55,817 nt of DNA from Planctomycetaceae bacterium (lineage in GTDB: Bacteria; Planctomycetota; Planctomycetia; Pirellulales; Pirellulaceae). Shown one piece after another: positions 27,128 through 37,510 of the stretch. The stretch spans positions 1 to 55,817 of the forward strand of contig PAQH01000008.1 of assembly GCA_002709225.1 (NCBI GenBank), given 5' to 3'. The stretch's first letter is position 1. Every line of letters starts with the position of its first letter. Position numbers and translations under genes: made by a program. The notes below the pieces were generated by a model, which was given only the letters and a program-made list of their open reading frames with translations, made no database searches and had not been told where the DNA came from.

Positions 27128-28057
27128 ATGACCGCTTACCTTCAGGAACTCACAATGCGGCTCTCGGCGGGCCTGGGAATCCTCCCCGAAGCGACCCGAC
27201 AGCGTCATACCGACTATATTAAATCACAACAACGGGAGGACGGAGGATTCGCGGGCCGTGAAGGAAGCAGTGATCTGTACTACACCAGCTTCGCCCTCCG
27301 GTCACTCGCGATTCTGGGAGAGCTCGAGGGTCAGACCGCCGAAAAGTCGGCCCATTTTGTGGAACGCCGCCTGTCGGGTCAGGAGTCCATTGTCGATTTT
27401 TTTTCGCTGATCTACAGCGGAGCGCTGCTCGACACGTCCGCTGGCATCGATGTCTTCTCGGAAGCATCGCCAACCTGGAAAAGCAATGTTGCCGGCACTC
27501 TGGAAAAACTCCGTCGCGAAGATGGTGGCTACGCCAAGGGTGCGGAGGGCGCGATCAGCAGCACGTACCACACTTTCCTGGTATTGATCTGCCTGCAGTT
27601 ACTGGAGTACGAACTTCCCAATCCCGACCGCGTGATCCAATTCCTGAATTCCCAAGCAGGCGAAGACGGTGGCTTTCGAGAAATTCGCGCCAGCAAACGA
27701 GCCGGAACAAACCCCACTGCAGCAGCGATCGCCACGCTACGTATCCTGGGTGGCCTGACACCAGAAATTCGTGAGTCGACACTCGATCTGCTGGTCGAAA
27801 TGCAAACCGACGAAGGTGGCCTCCGCGCGAACACGCGCATTCCCATCGCAGATCTTCTCAGCACCTTCACGGGTTCCCTCACGCTGCTTGACTTGGATGG
27901 GCTGGATGAAATCGACACAACCGCTGTAGTCCAATACATCGCATCGATGGAACGGGAGGAAGGAGGCTTCCATGCAGCCGCCTGGGACACGCACTGCGAT
28001 GTGGAATATACGTTTTACGGATTAGGCTGCCGGGCGCTGTTTGCCACCAGCGGTTGA
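27128..28057 (+). CDS. prenyltransferase / squalene-cyclase-type repeat protein
   Basis: A 309-residue protein made of five or more repeats of the alpha/alpha-barrel kind found in protein prenyltransferase beta subunits and terpene cyclases. Each begins with a Gly-Gly turn: REDGGFAGREG, REDGGYAKG, GEDGGFREI, TDEGGLRAN and REEGGFHAA. The Zn ligands of prenyltransferases (Asp, Cys, His) are only partly suggested by late CDVEYTFYGLG. The eukaryotic role, geranylgeranylation of Rab, cannot be assumed here. Bacterial homologues exist but their function is unsettled. No signal peptide. Confidence 0.8.
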   Translation: MTAYLQELTMRLSAGLGILPEATRQRHTDYIKSQQREDGGFAGREGSSDLYYTSFALRSLAILGELEGQTAEKSAHFVERRLSGQESIVDFFSLIYSGALLDTSAGIDVFSEASPTWKSNVAGTLEKLRREDGGYAKGAEGAISSTYHTFLVLICLQLLEYELPNPDRVIQFLNSQAGEDGGFREIRASKRAGTNPTAAAIATLRILGGLTPEIRESTLDLLVEMQTDEGGLRANTRIPIADLLSTFTGSLTLLDLDGLDEIDTTAVVQYIASMEREEGGFHAAAWDTHCDVEYTFYGLGCRALFATSG

Positions 28058-28139
28058 GCTTGCTACGGTCGCAAGGTGCGTTACATCAGCAAGCGCACAG
28101 AGTTGTTAGCTCAGTTAGCTCAACACGGGAACGAGCGGA

Positions 28140-30032
28140 CTAAGCCCAGTAATACAACAGCAGCACCATAACGACCGCGATACTGTAGACCACCAGCCAG
28201 GCACGACCTGTCGCCAGATAACGTGCCAGCCAGGACCGCTCAATCGAAGCCACTTCACCCTGGTCGGGTTCCGGAACCGGCAATAAGGCGTCTGCGACCT
28301 TGATCATTCCGGCAATAAAAGCGGTTAACACCGCCAGGTAGGCCAGTACATTCCAGGGACGGTAGCTGTCGGGCAACCACGCGTCGATAAACCCGAACAA
28401 GATCATCGCTGCCAGACCCACAACGGAAACGGCGGCACCCGCCCGACTAGCCCTGGTCCATCCGGCCCGCTGGTACTGCATCTGTGCAAACAAGTCACGA
28501 ACGGCTAACGGTTCACCCGGAGAGGTACCAACACTAACTCCCACGAGCACCACCGCCGCCAATGGCATACCGACCAGGACGCGGGTCGATGGAAGTGTAT
28601 GATCCCAGGAAAAAAAAACAGAGATACCCCAAGTTGCTTCCCATCCGGTCACCTGCCCAAACCAGGCCCATCCTCCCGCGGCAGCAATCGCCGTGTAGCC
28701 AATCCCCACCACCAGGCAAGCCAACCCACCCACTGGTGTTGCGCGGCGAGAGTAGAGCGCTCCGGCCACTACCACAAATAGCGCTGGTTGAAAAATACTA
28801 TTAATCTTCCAGGCAGCATCGAGTAATCCCGATTCAGTCCGATGGCTGTAGATCGCGTAGGTCATCCCAACGAGCCCTGCAACCATCGTCACTCTGCGAC
28901 CAACCGACAGGTAGTGTCGATCTTCAAGTGCAGGCCTCAAGGGACGGTAGATATCCCGCTCAAACAACGTAGCAAGGCTGTTGAGGTAGCTAGACGCAGT
29001 CGAATTGGAAGCAGCTACCAAAGCAGCCAGGAACAGGCCGCCCAACCCCACCGGCATCACCTGCTGCGCAAGTACAGGCAAAATCGTATCACTACCACCC
29101 GGCAGGTCCTGAAAATCCGGGTTCATCCCGGCAGCCATCGCCGGAACGATATAGCAGAGCGTCAACGGCCCGGTCAGCACGGCCGCCCACAAGAGACCTT
29201 TACTTGCCTCGTGAACGTTCTTGCCAGCAAAACTGCGCTGCAACATGTACTGCGAAGTAAACCAATAAGGAAGCCCCAGTACGAACAGCATCAAAATCGT
29301 CAAATAATCCGTACCCGCCTCCGGACCGCTAGGCCGCCACATGACCCACTTCGCGGGAGCGAGTTGCTGCGGATCAAAAAGCGCGTCGAGCCCGCCACCC
29401 GCCTGGATCCCAAGTGGCAGTAATATCACCGCTCCACCGATAATCAAGAAACTTTGCAACAAGTCGGTATAAACGACTGCTAACAGGCCACTCGCCAGGC
29501 AATACAGCACCACCACGGTGGCGACCGCTAGCGTCACCGTCTCAAACACATCCAATCCTGGCAGTTGAAAACCATCAGGTATCGCGAAAGCCCCGGTGAT
29601 GATCGTGGCGCAGGTCATCATCGTGACCCCTGAAAACAGGGCGTAAAAAAGTAACCATAAGACCGAGACACTGACGGAAACCAGTCGCCCATAACGGCGC
29701 TGTAACAATTCAGTGATAGTCGCAATTCCCAACCGACGAAAACGTGGCAGAAAAGTCACCGCCGCGATCGCAGCCAGCATGTTGCCACTCCAGGCCATTA
29801 ACAAGAGTGGTGCTCCCACCTGAAACGCGTTTCCGGCGGGACCTACCAGATAGATGGCAGCTACATTGGTCGCCATCACACTTCCACAAATGACCCAGCG
29901 GTTCAAAGACCGCCCGGCGATGAAGTAATCATCACCCGTTCGTACATATCGTGCCAGCCAAAGCCCCAGACCGATCATCCCCAGCAGATAGACGATCACG
30001 ACTCCTAGATTGATTGCGGCTGCCACCGTCAA
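28140..30032 (-). CDS. sodium:solute symporter (SSS family), long form
   Basis: A 630-residue membrane protein with at least 14 hydrophobic helices. It opens with GMIGLGLWLARYVRTGDDYFIAGRSLNRW, the usual SSS start. The helix-3 motif GNMLAAIAAVTFLPRFRRLG and a long SSS core follow, and the C-terminal helices extend past the usual length. The start is TTG at 30032 (GAGAGG nine bases upstream) or GTG two codons later. It is 39 bp downstream of an unknown gene on the same strand. The solute is not known. Confidence 0.88.
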   Translation of the reverse strand: MTVAAAINLGVVIVYLLGMIGLGLWLARYVRTGDDYFIAGRSLNRWVICGSVMATNVAAIYLVGPAGNAFQVGAPLLLMAWSGNMLAAIAAVTFLPRFRRLGIATITELLQRRYGRLVSVSVSVLWLLFYALFSGVTMMTCATIITGAFAIPDGFQLPGLDVFETVTLAVATVVVLYCLASGLLAVVYTDLLQSFLIIGGAVILLPLGIQAGGGLDALFDPQQLAPAKWVMWRPSGPEAGTDYLTILMLFVLGLPYWFTSQYMLQRSFAGKNVHEASKGLLWAAVLTGPLTLCYIVPAMAAGMNPDFQDLPGGSDTILPVLAQQVMPVGLGGLFLAALVAASNSTASSYLNSLATLFERDIYRPLRPALEDRHYLSVGRRVTMVAGLVGMTYAIYSHRTESGLLDAAWKINSIFQPALFVVVAGALYSRRATPVGGLACLVVGIGYTAIAAAGGWAWFGQVTGWEATWGISVFFSWDHTLPSTRVLVGMPLAAVVLVGVSVGTSPGEPLAVRDLFAQMQYQRAGWTRASRAGAAVSVVGLAAMILFGFIDAWLPDSYRPWNVLAYLAVLTAFIAGMIKVADALLPVPEPDQGEVASIERSWLARYLATGRAWLVVYSIAVVMVLLLYYWA

Positions 30033-30071
30033 ATGACCGGTCCTCTCAGAATTTCAGCTGGAGCAGGCAAC

Positions 30072-30971
30072 TCAGCACACAAACCAGCGGACCGCCCCCT
30101 GGAACACTTCGTCATTGGTCTCCAGCGTATACGGATCGTAGCGGCGATAAACCAGCCGGCCGTCAGAGCGCACCAGCAACCAGCCAAAATCCCAACCGCC
30201 GCTGGTGTACCGCAAGGGCACTTCAGGCCGAACACGGATCAAGGGATGGGTTCCCGCCACAAACAGTCCGTTCTCAGTGTAGTAGTAGGCCGAGCCGATC
30301 TGGACCAAAACTTCGTGTGCGATCGAAGGCTGCGCATCACTGCACAGTCCACCTGCGATTCCTGAGACAGCGACTTTGATTGCCGAACCTGACGTGAACG
30401 CATCGACCAGATCCGCCAACGACCCCCGTGCAATCTGCCCGTTTGCATCATGATGCAGGACTTCCCGCCAGGCGGGTCGCACCAGGAACCGATACACCTC
30501 AAAGTCGTACACGAAGTTCTCACTGGGGGCATTTGTGCCAACGTCCGACTGGTCGAGCAAATGAAACTTCGGCATTTGTTCGGCGGGTTCGGCGGATGCG
30601 CCAGATCCCAATCCGGCCATTGGAGATCCATCCAGAAACGGACGGGCGATCGCTTGTGTGCCATCCTGGTTGTAAAGAAAGAAAGACATTGAAGGGCGGG
30701 GCCCAAACGCATCAGGCAACTGAACTGGCTGGCGCAAATTCATCAATCCTGCCACCCACCGATGATCAACCACGTAGGTAACAGCGAATTCAGCGACCTC
30801 CTGAACCAGATCGGCATTGGCGGAAGTCACATCGACGTGTTCGTTGTGAAGGAATTCCGTGTAGATTCGCAAATCGGCGCCACCGCGCACCGCATCGCAC
30901 AAAGCCGCCGGGCTACCATCGACCACGTCGCGCGCGGCGTTGAGCCGCAAGACACATTCCCAACTGGACAA
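30072..30971 (-). CDS. protein of unknown function upstream of the symporter
   Basis: A 299-residue soluble protein with no recognised family. It starts at TTG (30971), supported by GAGGAGG eight bases upstream, a near-perfect Shine-Dalgarno site. It begins SSWECVLRLNAARDVVDGS. Notable residues are a long run with several Trp/Tyr strands near the end (YTSGGWDFGWLLVRSDGRLVYRRYDPYTLET). No signal peptide or membrane segment. It is followed after 39 bp by the SSS symporter on the same strand, so it may act on that transporter's solute. Confidence 0.65.
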   Translation of the reverse strand: MSSWECVLRLNAARDVVDGSPAALCDAVRGGADLRIYTEFLHNEHVDVTSANADLVQEVAEFAVTYVVDHRWVAGLMNLRQPVQLPDAFGPRPSMSFFLYNQDGTQAIARPFLDGSPMAGLGSGASAEPAEQMPKFHLLDQSDVGTNAPSENFVYDFEVYRFLVRPAWREVLHHDANGQIARGSLADLVDAFTSGSAIKVAVSGIAGGLCSDAQPSIAHEVLVQIGSAYYYTENGLFVAGTHPLIRVRPEVPLRYTSGGWDFGWLLVRSDGRLVYRRYDPYTLETNDEVFQGAVRWFVC

Positions 30972-31169
30972 ATCGCAAACCTCCTCGATTTACATGAACG
31001 CTCACGCCAGCTTGGACACACGCCACTTCTCGGGAAGCATTCGCAACTTCTGGTAGATCGCAGACTCGGCAACAGGCGAAAAGCAAACTGATATTGAGCG
31101 CGTATTGACCGCCTCAGGATCCGACTTCGTCAGTGTTCGTCTCGCAACACCAAACCGGTGAAGCGGCAA

Positions 31170-32609
31170 TCAGCTGAAAATCTCTGACAGTGGACGACCG
31201 CCGCTCACAATGTCGACAGGGCGTCCCTGGCGATCCGGCAATCGCAACGTGGAGTCAATCCCCAATGCATCGTAAATGGTCGACGCGAGATCTTCGGGAG
31301 AAACCGGTTTTTCGACCGGGTACCCCGCATCTCGGTCCGTCTCCCCGTAAATCGTGCCGCCACGAACACCGGCACCCGCCAACACGGCTGGAAACAACGT
31401 ACTCCAATGTCCCCGGCCCCACTTGCCATTCGCCTGCGGTGTACGGCCCATCTCCCCCACCGCAACGACGAGCGTTTCGTCTAGCAACCCACGGTCATCG
31501 AGGTCGATCAGCAACGCCGATAACGCCTGGTCAAACGTCGGAATCAAGTGTTTCTCCAAATGCTGACTGCTCCGGTGGGAATCCCAACTATACCCGTCCA
31601 CACAGTCATAATGCACCGTTACAAAGCGAACTCCCGCCTCAACGAGGCGGCGTGCCATCAGACAGGACTGGCCGTATAGATGCCTGCCGTAACGATCGCG
31701 TAACCTTGGGTCTTCACGACGAATATCAAACGCTTGTCGCGCTCGATTCGAGGTGACCAGTGCCATGGCACGCTGCTTGAATTGATCATGGCCCTTGATC
31801 GCGCGACGCTCGGCTACCGACCGTAACTGCTGGTCGTACTGCACGAGCAGAGAATTACGTCGATTGAGCCGGTCGAGCGTCAGCTGTTGATGCTTCACCA
31901 AGCCCTGAATCTCATAATGCAGTTCCTCGTCACTGCAATCCCGCCAGTAAGGATTGTCCGCAAGACTCCGCTTCTGAATGTCCGTTGTCAACGGATCAAA
32001 ACCGCTGCCTAACCACCCTCCATATTGACCGGGCCGTCGATACTGCCCTTTTTCCTGCAGCGCACCCAGCCAATTCGGCAGGCATACATAACTGGGAAGC
32101 GGCTTGGAAAGGCCTCCCGTTTGATGCTGAGACAGATACTCGATCACCGAACCCATCGATGGCCAGTCCTTGCTTGTCGCTGCAAAACCGCCACCAATTG
32201 GCACATGCCAGCGGTGCCCTGTCTGGATGTAGTGTCCAGCGCCACTGTGATCGTTGTAACTGTGTGTCATCGTCTTGACCACGCAGAACTTGTCGGACAC
32301 CTGGGCCGTGCGGCCTAGATGCTCACTAATTCTCAAGCCGCTGGTGCGCGAATCAATCGGTTGAAAAGGGCCGCGAATCTTGCTCGGAGCATCCGGCTTC
32401 ATATCGAACGTCTCGAGCTGGCTGGGACCACCAAACAGAAACAAGAAGATCACCGACTTGGCTCGAGCCTTGGTCGGCGTCTGTTGCGCCTCAGCCTGCA
32501 GCAGGCGGGGCAGGTTAAGGCCGAGCAGGCCGGCCCCACCAGCCTCCAGCACATTGCGCCGAGTGACACCATCACACATCTTTTGCGACTGGCCCAATAC
32601 TCTAAGCAT
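31170..32609 (-). CDS. DUF1501 protein (secreted sulfatase-like fold)
   Basis: About 479 residues from the ATG at 32609, which has GGAG six bases upstream; a GTG four codons earlier is the alternative. The N-terminus (CDGVTRRNVLEAGGAGLLGL) has a twin-arginine-like TRR followed by a hydrophobic stretch, so it is probably exported by Tat. The body has the DUF1501 pattern: FLFGGPSQLETFDMKPDAP, MTHSYNDHSGAGHYIQTG, and VVAVGEMGRTPQANGKWGRGHW near the end. This family is very abundant in planctomycetes and is paired with PSD1-type genes, as here. Its activity is not known. Confidence 0.92.
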   Translation of the reverse strand: MLRVLGQSQKMCDGVTRRNVLEAGGAGLLGLNLPRLLQAEAQQTPTKARAKSVIFLFLFGGPSQLETFDMKPDAPSKIRGPFQPIDSRTSGLRISEHLGRTAQVSDKFCVVKTMTHSYNDHSGAGHYIQTGHRWHVPIGGGFAATSKDWPSMGSVIEYLSQHQTGGLSKPLPSYVCLPNWLGALQEKGQYRRPGQYGGWLGSGFDPLTTDIQKRSLADNPYWRDCSDEELHYEIQGLVKHQQLTLDRLNRRNSLLVQYDQQLRSVAERRAIKGHDQFKQRAMALVTSNRARQAFDIRREDPRLRDRYGRHLYGQSCLMARRLVEAGVRFVTVHYDCVDGYSWDSHRSSQHLEKHLIPTFDQALSALLIDLDDRGLLDETLVVAVGEMGRTPQANGKWGRGHWSTLFPAVLAGAGVRGGTIYGETDRDAGYPVEKPVSPEDLASTIYDALGIDSTLRLPDRQGRPVDIVSGGRPLSEIFS

Positions 32610-32820
32610 CACTCTCTCCACAGTTGGTAGAAACTAGTCTCGCGGCAGCTACCCGCAAACTCCTCAGATAAAGCTTCGGCTGCGGTTCACCAGCCACCTG
32701 AACAACAACCGACCGGCTCGCAACAATTACCCCATTCCCCGACCAATTGGACTCCAATAACAACAAGTTTGAGAACCGCATTGGATGGTTAACCAACCGA
32801 CCCGCTCACTCTACCCCACC

Positions 32821-35280
32821 CTAATGCCGCAGCAAGAACTCGTTAGAATTAATCAACGCGTGCTGTAAATCCTGCAACCCGTCTAACACCACTTTTGACT
32901 CGTCAACGTAACGACGGGCAAGCTGTTGTTCGGCTGCCGTAGGTTTGCGTGTCAGCGTCGCCAAATAGATTTCAATAATGACCGCATCCACGTCAAGTTT
33001 CTGGGCGAGCCAGCGTGCCGTTCGATTCTGGGCCGAGTCAATTTTCGCCAGAATACTGGCATTGTTGAGCAAGTGGACCACCTGATTGAGTGACGGCTCT
33101 TCTTCACGAGCACAGTCACATGCCACATCGCGGCTGGGCCTGGTGAATGCCTGCAAGAACTTGTGCTCGATTTTGCCTTCGGCAATCGCCACGGCCCGGG
33201 TCCCTTGTGGATAACCCGGAAAGACTTCGGGAACCCCTGTCGCCGCGCTAATCGCATCAATAATCTGTTCGGCGCTCAACATCCTGACAATCGGACCGGT
33301 AAAATAACGCGCGGGATTTGCCGCCCGTGGAGATTGTTCGGGAACCGAGCGTGGAGACAATTGATACGTCGTGGAATTCAGGATGTCTCGGATAATGGGC
33401 TTGAATCGAAAACCGTACTCAATGAACTTCTCTGCCAGGCCATCCAACAGTTCGTGGCTGGAGGGGGGATTGGAATCTCGAAAATCATCGACCGGCTCTA
33501 CAATTCCTTGCCCCATTAGATGGAACCAAATTCGGTTGACGGTCGAACGGGCGAAAAAACGATTGTTCGGCTCAGTTAACCAATCCGCCAGGCCTATCCG
33601 TCGGTCAGCAACCGACTTGACTTCACCTGTCTGAGTACCAAAGGCGGCCGGCGCCATATCCTCTTCCACACCCGGCATCTTGACTTCGCCCGTCGGTTGC
33701 AAAAAAACGATCTCATCATCAAGTCCAAAACGTCGGCCTTTCAGCTGTACGCGCGCGAAATGTGCCGCCAGCCCGTAGTAGTCGCCCTGGGTAATCGACT
33801 CAAACGGATGGTTGTGACATTTGGCGCACTGGATCCGCACCCCTAGGAACAACTGGGAAAACGACTCGGCCGCTTCATTTGGCGTCCGTGAAATCCGGTA
33901 GAAGTTGGCAGCCGGCGCATTAATCGTATTCCCGACACTGGTTACGATCTCGCGAGCTACGACATCAAAAGATCGGTCCGCCGAGAAATTTCTGACCAGA
34001 AACCTATGGAAATTATGAACGCCACGTTCCGAGATCGCCTCGCGATTACCACGCATGACATCGGCCCATTTGAGCGCCCAAAACTGGGAATACGCATCGG
34101 AATCGAGCAGCCGATCAATCAACTTGCTACGCTTTTCCGGATCACGTGATTCGAGAAATTCACGGGCGGCAATCGGGCCGGGTATGGCTCCTACCAAATC
34201 GAGATAGACGCGTCTCAAGAAAACCGCGTCCGTCGCTTTCTGCGCAGGTTTCAACTGCAACTCTCGCTGTTTGGCAAACACGTGTCGGTCGACGTAATTG
34301 CTTTCCGGTGGTGCAGCAAATTCAAAATCCGGATCCTGTCGAATGTATGTCATACGAACCGTCTGTATCTGGTCCAGATAGCGCACCAGAATCGCAGCCT
34401 CCCCGGTCGCATGGAACTCAACCAGGCCACTACGCGAAACTGTCACCTCAGGTTCCGACGGTGTTGTGAAAACCGCCAGGTCGGTCACGTCCCGTAACAT
34501 TCCATCGGAATAGTGGGCACGCACTACCAACTGTTGTTTGGGGCCAGTGGCATGGAGCCGCTGGCGGCCCGGCAGCACCTCAAGACGTTGTAGTTGACGC
34601 GACATATCTGGTGCGTCAGGTGGCTGCGAACCCAGTTCCGTAATCCAGTTCCGTATTTGCTGGTAAGCCTCCTCATCCGTTCGCAACTGCACCCCACCCT
34701 GGTGCGCAACAACACCGGTCGCCTTCTGGAGAGCCAGGCTCTTTTCTGCTTCCAGTGGATTAATCCGACGACCAAACGAATCTCGTGTCAAGAAATGAAA
34801 ATCCAAAGCTGGCTCAAAGCCGCGCAGACTCAAGCGGAAACCGTTCTTCCCTTGAGGCGATCCGTGACACGCTCCTTGATTGCACCCGCCACGACTCAGG
34901 GCACCGATTACCTCGGTTGCAAAATCGACAGGTGCAGGAACCTGCGTCCCCTGTACGGAAACAGGCACGCTCACTTGATGCTCTTTCCACTGCACCACCA
35001 CCTCCGCGGTCCCATCACCCAGCGGTCGTAATACACCGCCCGCTTCCACTCGGACGATACCCGGATCGCTACTCGTAAAATGCGCGGCAGCGGTAACATC
35101 AGCCGTCGTATTGTCTGACCACTGAGCGGACACAAGTAGCCGTTGGTGCCAACGGCGACTCATCAACTGCACCCGATTCGGTAATACAACAATCGCCTGT
35201 GGGTCATTGGCTTCTTCCGCGGCTGCCGAAGAAACCCCACAAACCAACAAGCAAATCATCAACGCGAACGAACGGCGCAT
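32821..35280 (-). CDS. PSCyt2/PSD1 (DUF1549-DUF1553) planctomycete secreted protein with Ig-like domain and haem-like motifs
   Basis: About 819 residues from the ATG at 35280, where a signal peptide starts (RRSFALMICLLVCGVSSAAAEE); the open frame extends to 35391 without support. After an Ig-like region (about 50-130), a CNQGACH motif occurs near residue 150 and a second, Ig-like segment follows. The DUF1549 (PSCyt2) part spans about 330-530 and contains the CAKCHNHPFE haem-type site. DUF1553 (PSD1) follows to the end, with LTEPNNRFFARSTVNRIWFHLMGQGIVEP. These proteins are typical of planctomycetes and are thought to act at or outside the cytoplasmic membrane. It is followed by DUF1501 on the same strand. 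Confidence 0.92.
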   Translation of the reverse strand: MRRSFALMICLLVCGVSSAAAEEANDPQAIVVLPNRVQLMSRRWHQRLLVSAQWSDNTTADVTAAAHFTSSDPGIVRVEAGGVLRPLGDGTAEVVVQWKEHQVSVPVSVQGTQVPAPVDFATEVIGALSRGGCNQGACHGSPQGKNGFRLSLRGFEPALDFHFLTRDSFGRRINPLEAEKSLALQKATGVVAHQGGVQLRTDEEAYQQIRNWITELGSQPPDAPDMSRQLQRLEVLPGRQRLHATGPKQQLVVRAHYSDGMLRDVTDLAVFTTPSEPEVTVSRSGLVEFHATGEAAILVRYLDQIQTVRMTYIRQDPDFEFAAPPESNYVDRHVFAKQRELQLKPAQKATDAVFLRRVYLDLVGAIPGPIAAREFLESRDPEKRSKLIDRLLDSDAYSQFWALKWADVMRGNREAISERGVHNFHRFLVRNFSADRSFDVVAREIVTSVGNTINAPAANFYRISRTPNEAAESFSQLFLGVRIQCAKCHNHPFESITQGDYYGLAAHFARVQLKGRRFGLDDEIVFLQPTGEVKMPGVEEDMAPAAFGTQTGEVKSVADRRIGLADWLTEPNNRFFARSTVNRIWFHLMGQGIVEPVDDFRDSNPPSSHELLDGLAEKFIEYGFRFKPIIRDILNSTTYQLSPRSVPEQSPRAANPARYFTGPIVRMLSAEQIIDAISAATGVPEVFPGYPQGTRAVAIAEGKIEHKFLQAFTRPSRDVACDCAREEEPSLNQVVHLLNNASILAKIDSAQNRTARWLAQKLDVDAVIIEIYLATLTRKPTAAEQQLARRYVDESKVVLDGLQDLQHALINSNEFLLRH

Positions 35281-35398
35281 AAGAACACCCCAGTATTGAG
35301 TCACAACTGTACGACTCAATCTTAATCGATTCTTGGCCGCAAGGGGACACGGAAGCCGTCCCGGACCATTTCTGGAAGACCCTGGAGCCAATAGGCGG

Positions 35399-35806
35399 TC
35401 AAGAGGGCGTAGTTTCCGAGAGCTTCTTTTCTGTGGCGACGTAGAGCATGCGCAATTCGTGCAACACCTGCGTCAGCATCTCCGACTCCTCGCCGGTCAG
35501 ATTCCCCTTCGTCTTCTCTTCCAATACCGCCAAGGTATCAATCAAATGCCGTGCAATTGTCGGCTCGGGCTTGATTTCTTCTTTCCCTTCGGGAGAAGGG
35601 AATTGCCCCAACGTCACCATCACTTGCGTCGCTAACGTGGTCACGAGAACCGAAAAAGAAGCCGGCGGTGGTGACTGCGCACCTTCGTCCTGCTCATTTT
35701 GTTTCGAATCACGCAGGTCTTCTGCGACTTGCTTTTCCTGTTCGACGTGGGACTTCCAGTCCTCGTCGATAATGATCTTCGGTTTGTCGGGGGTCTCGTC
35801 AGTCAT
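35399..35806 (-). CDS. DUF1844 protein
   Basis: A 135-residue soluble protein. An acidic N-terminus with DKPKIIIDEDWKSHVEQEK is followed by the DUF1844 core: ASFSVLVTTLATQVMVTLGQ and ARHLIDTLAVLEEKTKGNLT. Function unknown. It lies 60 bp after pyrG and 118 bp before the PSD1-type gene on the same strand. Confidence 0.9.
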   Translation of the reverse strand: MTDETPDKPKIIIDEDWKSHVEQEKQVAEDLRDSKQNEQDEGAQSPPPASFSVLVTTLATQVMVTLGQFPSPEGKEEIKPEPTIARHLIDTLAVLEEKTKGNLTGEESEMLTQVLHELRMLYVATEKKLSETTPS

Positions 35807-35866
35807 TCGCTTGCCCTATCAACTACAGCACTACAAACTGCGCCACGCCACGGAAGGTATCGTGCA

Positions 35867-37510
35867 TCAGGAAATTTCTGCATTAATTGAGGCACGCTGT
35901 TCACCACGTTGCGCGTGGTGTTCAATCGCAGCCCCAATCAAGCCAGCAAACAACGGATGTGCGGCGGTTGGCTTCGACTTAAACTCCGGGTGAAATTGAA
36001 CCGCGACAAACCAGGGGTGCTCAGGAATTTCGAGAATTTCAACAAGTTCTCCATCCGGACTCGTTCCTGTCACCGCCATTCCGTGTGCCGCAAACTGATG
36101 GCGATAGGCGTTATTGAACTCGTATCGATGGCGATGCCGTTCCGAAACAACCTCGTTTCCGTAGCAGTCAAACGCATGGCTCGTCACACTCAACTGAGCC
36201 GGATGTGCGCCGAGTCGCATTGTCCCGCCCATGTCCGTAATCTGTTTCTGCTCATCCAACAAACAAATCACCGGATGCTCAGTGTTTTTTTCGAACTCGG
36301 TTGAATTCGCTTGCTTCAATTTGACAACCCGCCGGGCAAACTCAACCGCCGCACACTGCAGCCCGAGACAGATGCCCAAGAACGGAATCTTCCGCTCGCG
36401 CGCAAAGCGAATCGCTTCAATCTTGCCCTCAATCCCGCGTTCCCCAAATCCACCCGGCACGAGCACGCCATCATAAGCACCCATCAGTCGTTCAGGCCCT
36501 TCTCGCTCCACATCTTCACTCAGAATACGGCCTATTCGGACCTGCGTCCGATGCTGCATGCCGGCATGATCCAGCGCCTCGTAAATGGACTTGTAGGCGT
36601 CACTATGCTTGGCATATTTGCCCACAACAGCAATGCTGATTTCATGTTCTGGATTACGAAGCCGGTGAATTAGATCTCTCCAGGGACTGAGATCCAACGA
36701 TTTAGCTGGTAACTGCAGACGTTTCACAATCAGCTCGTCGAGACTGTTCTCCACCAGACTGAGCGGTACCTCATAAATCGAGAAATCCTTGTCTTTTTCT
36801 TCGATCACGGCGTCGATGCTGATGTTACAGAACAATCCGATCTTCTCGCGGTCATCGCGGCTCAATGATCGCTCGGTTCGACAGACCAACACGTCGGGCT
36901 GGATCCCAATTTGCCTCAACTGGCCCACCGAATGCTGCGTCGGCTTGGTCTTCAATTCACCCGCGGCTTTCAGGTACGGAACTAGCGTCAAATGCATGTA
37001 GAGGCAATGTTCTTTCCCAACGTCGAGAGAAAACTGGCGAATCGCCTCCAGAAATGGCTGGCTTTCAATGTCACCGACTGTTCCACCAATCTCCGTGATC
37101 ACCACATCCACATCGTCATCGGCAAGCCGATGAATCACGCGTTTGATTTCGTTGGTGATGTGTGGAATGACCTGAACAGTCTTTCCCAAGAAAGTCCCTT
37201 TACGTTCCTGCTCGATCACCGAAAGGTAAATCTGCCCAGTCGTGTAGTTTGAATCACGTGTGAGCGGACCATTCGTAAAACGCTCGTAATGCCCTAGATC
37301 GAGGTCTGTTTCACTGCCATCATCCAGAACATATACCTCTCCATGCTGGTAGGGGCTCATCGTACCTGGATCGACGTTGATGTAGGGATCCAACTTCTGC
37401 ATCCGCACACGCAATCCACGGGATTCAAGTAACATCCCGATCGACGCGCTGGTTAATCCTTTACCAAGCGAGCTAACCACTCCACCGGTCACAAAAATGT
37501 GTTTGGTCAT
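35867..37510 (-). CDS. pyrG: CTP synthase
   Basis: A 547-residue protein, the full length of the family. The N-terminal synthetase half starts [24 protein letters not shown] with its P-loop and has [11 protein letters not shown]. The C-terminal glutamine amidotransferase half has the nucleophile C381 in GICLGLQC and the His/Glu pair in FHPEF near residue 515. It amidates UTP to CTP using glutamine and ATP. It lies downstream of kdsB, an arrangement also known in chlamydiae, another PVC-group lineage. Confidence 0.98.
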   Translation of the reverse strand: MTKHIFVTGGVVSSLGKGLTSASIGMLLESRGLRVRMQKLDPYINVDPGTMSPYQHGEVYVLDDGSETDLDLGHYERFTNGPLTRDSNYTTGQIYLSVIEQERKGTFLGKTVQVIPHITNEIKRVIHRLADDDVDVVITEIGGTVGDIESQPFLEAIRQFSLDVGKEHCLYMHLTLVPYLKAAGELKTKPTQHSVGQLRQIGIQPDVLVCRTERSLSRDDREKIGLFCNISIDAVIEEKDKDFSIYEVPLSLVENSLDELIVKRLQLPAKSLDLSPWRDLIHRLRNPEHEISIAVVGKYAKHSDAYKSIYEALDHAGMQHRTQVRIGRILSEDVEREGPERLMGAYDGVLVPGGFGERGIEGKIEAIRFARERKIPFLGICLGLQCAAVEFARRVVKLKQANSTEFEKNTEHPVICLLDEQKQITDMGGTMRLGAHPAQLSVTSHAFDCYGNEVVSERHRHRYEFNNAYRHQFAAHGMAVTGTSPDGELVEILEIPEHPWFVAVQFHPEFKSKPTAAHPLFAGLIGAAIEHHAQRGEQRASINAEIS

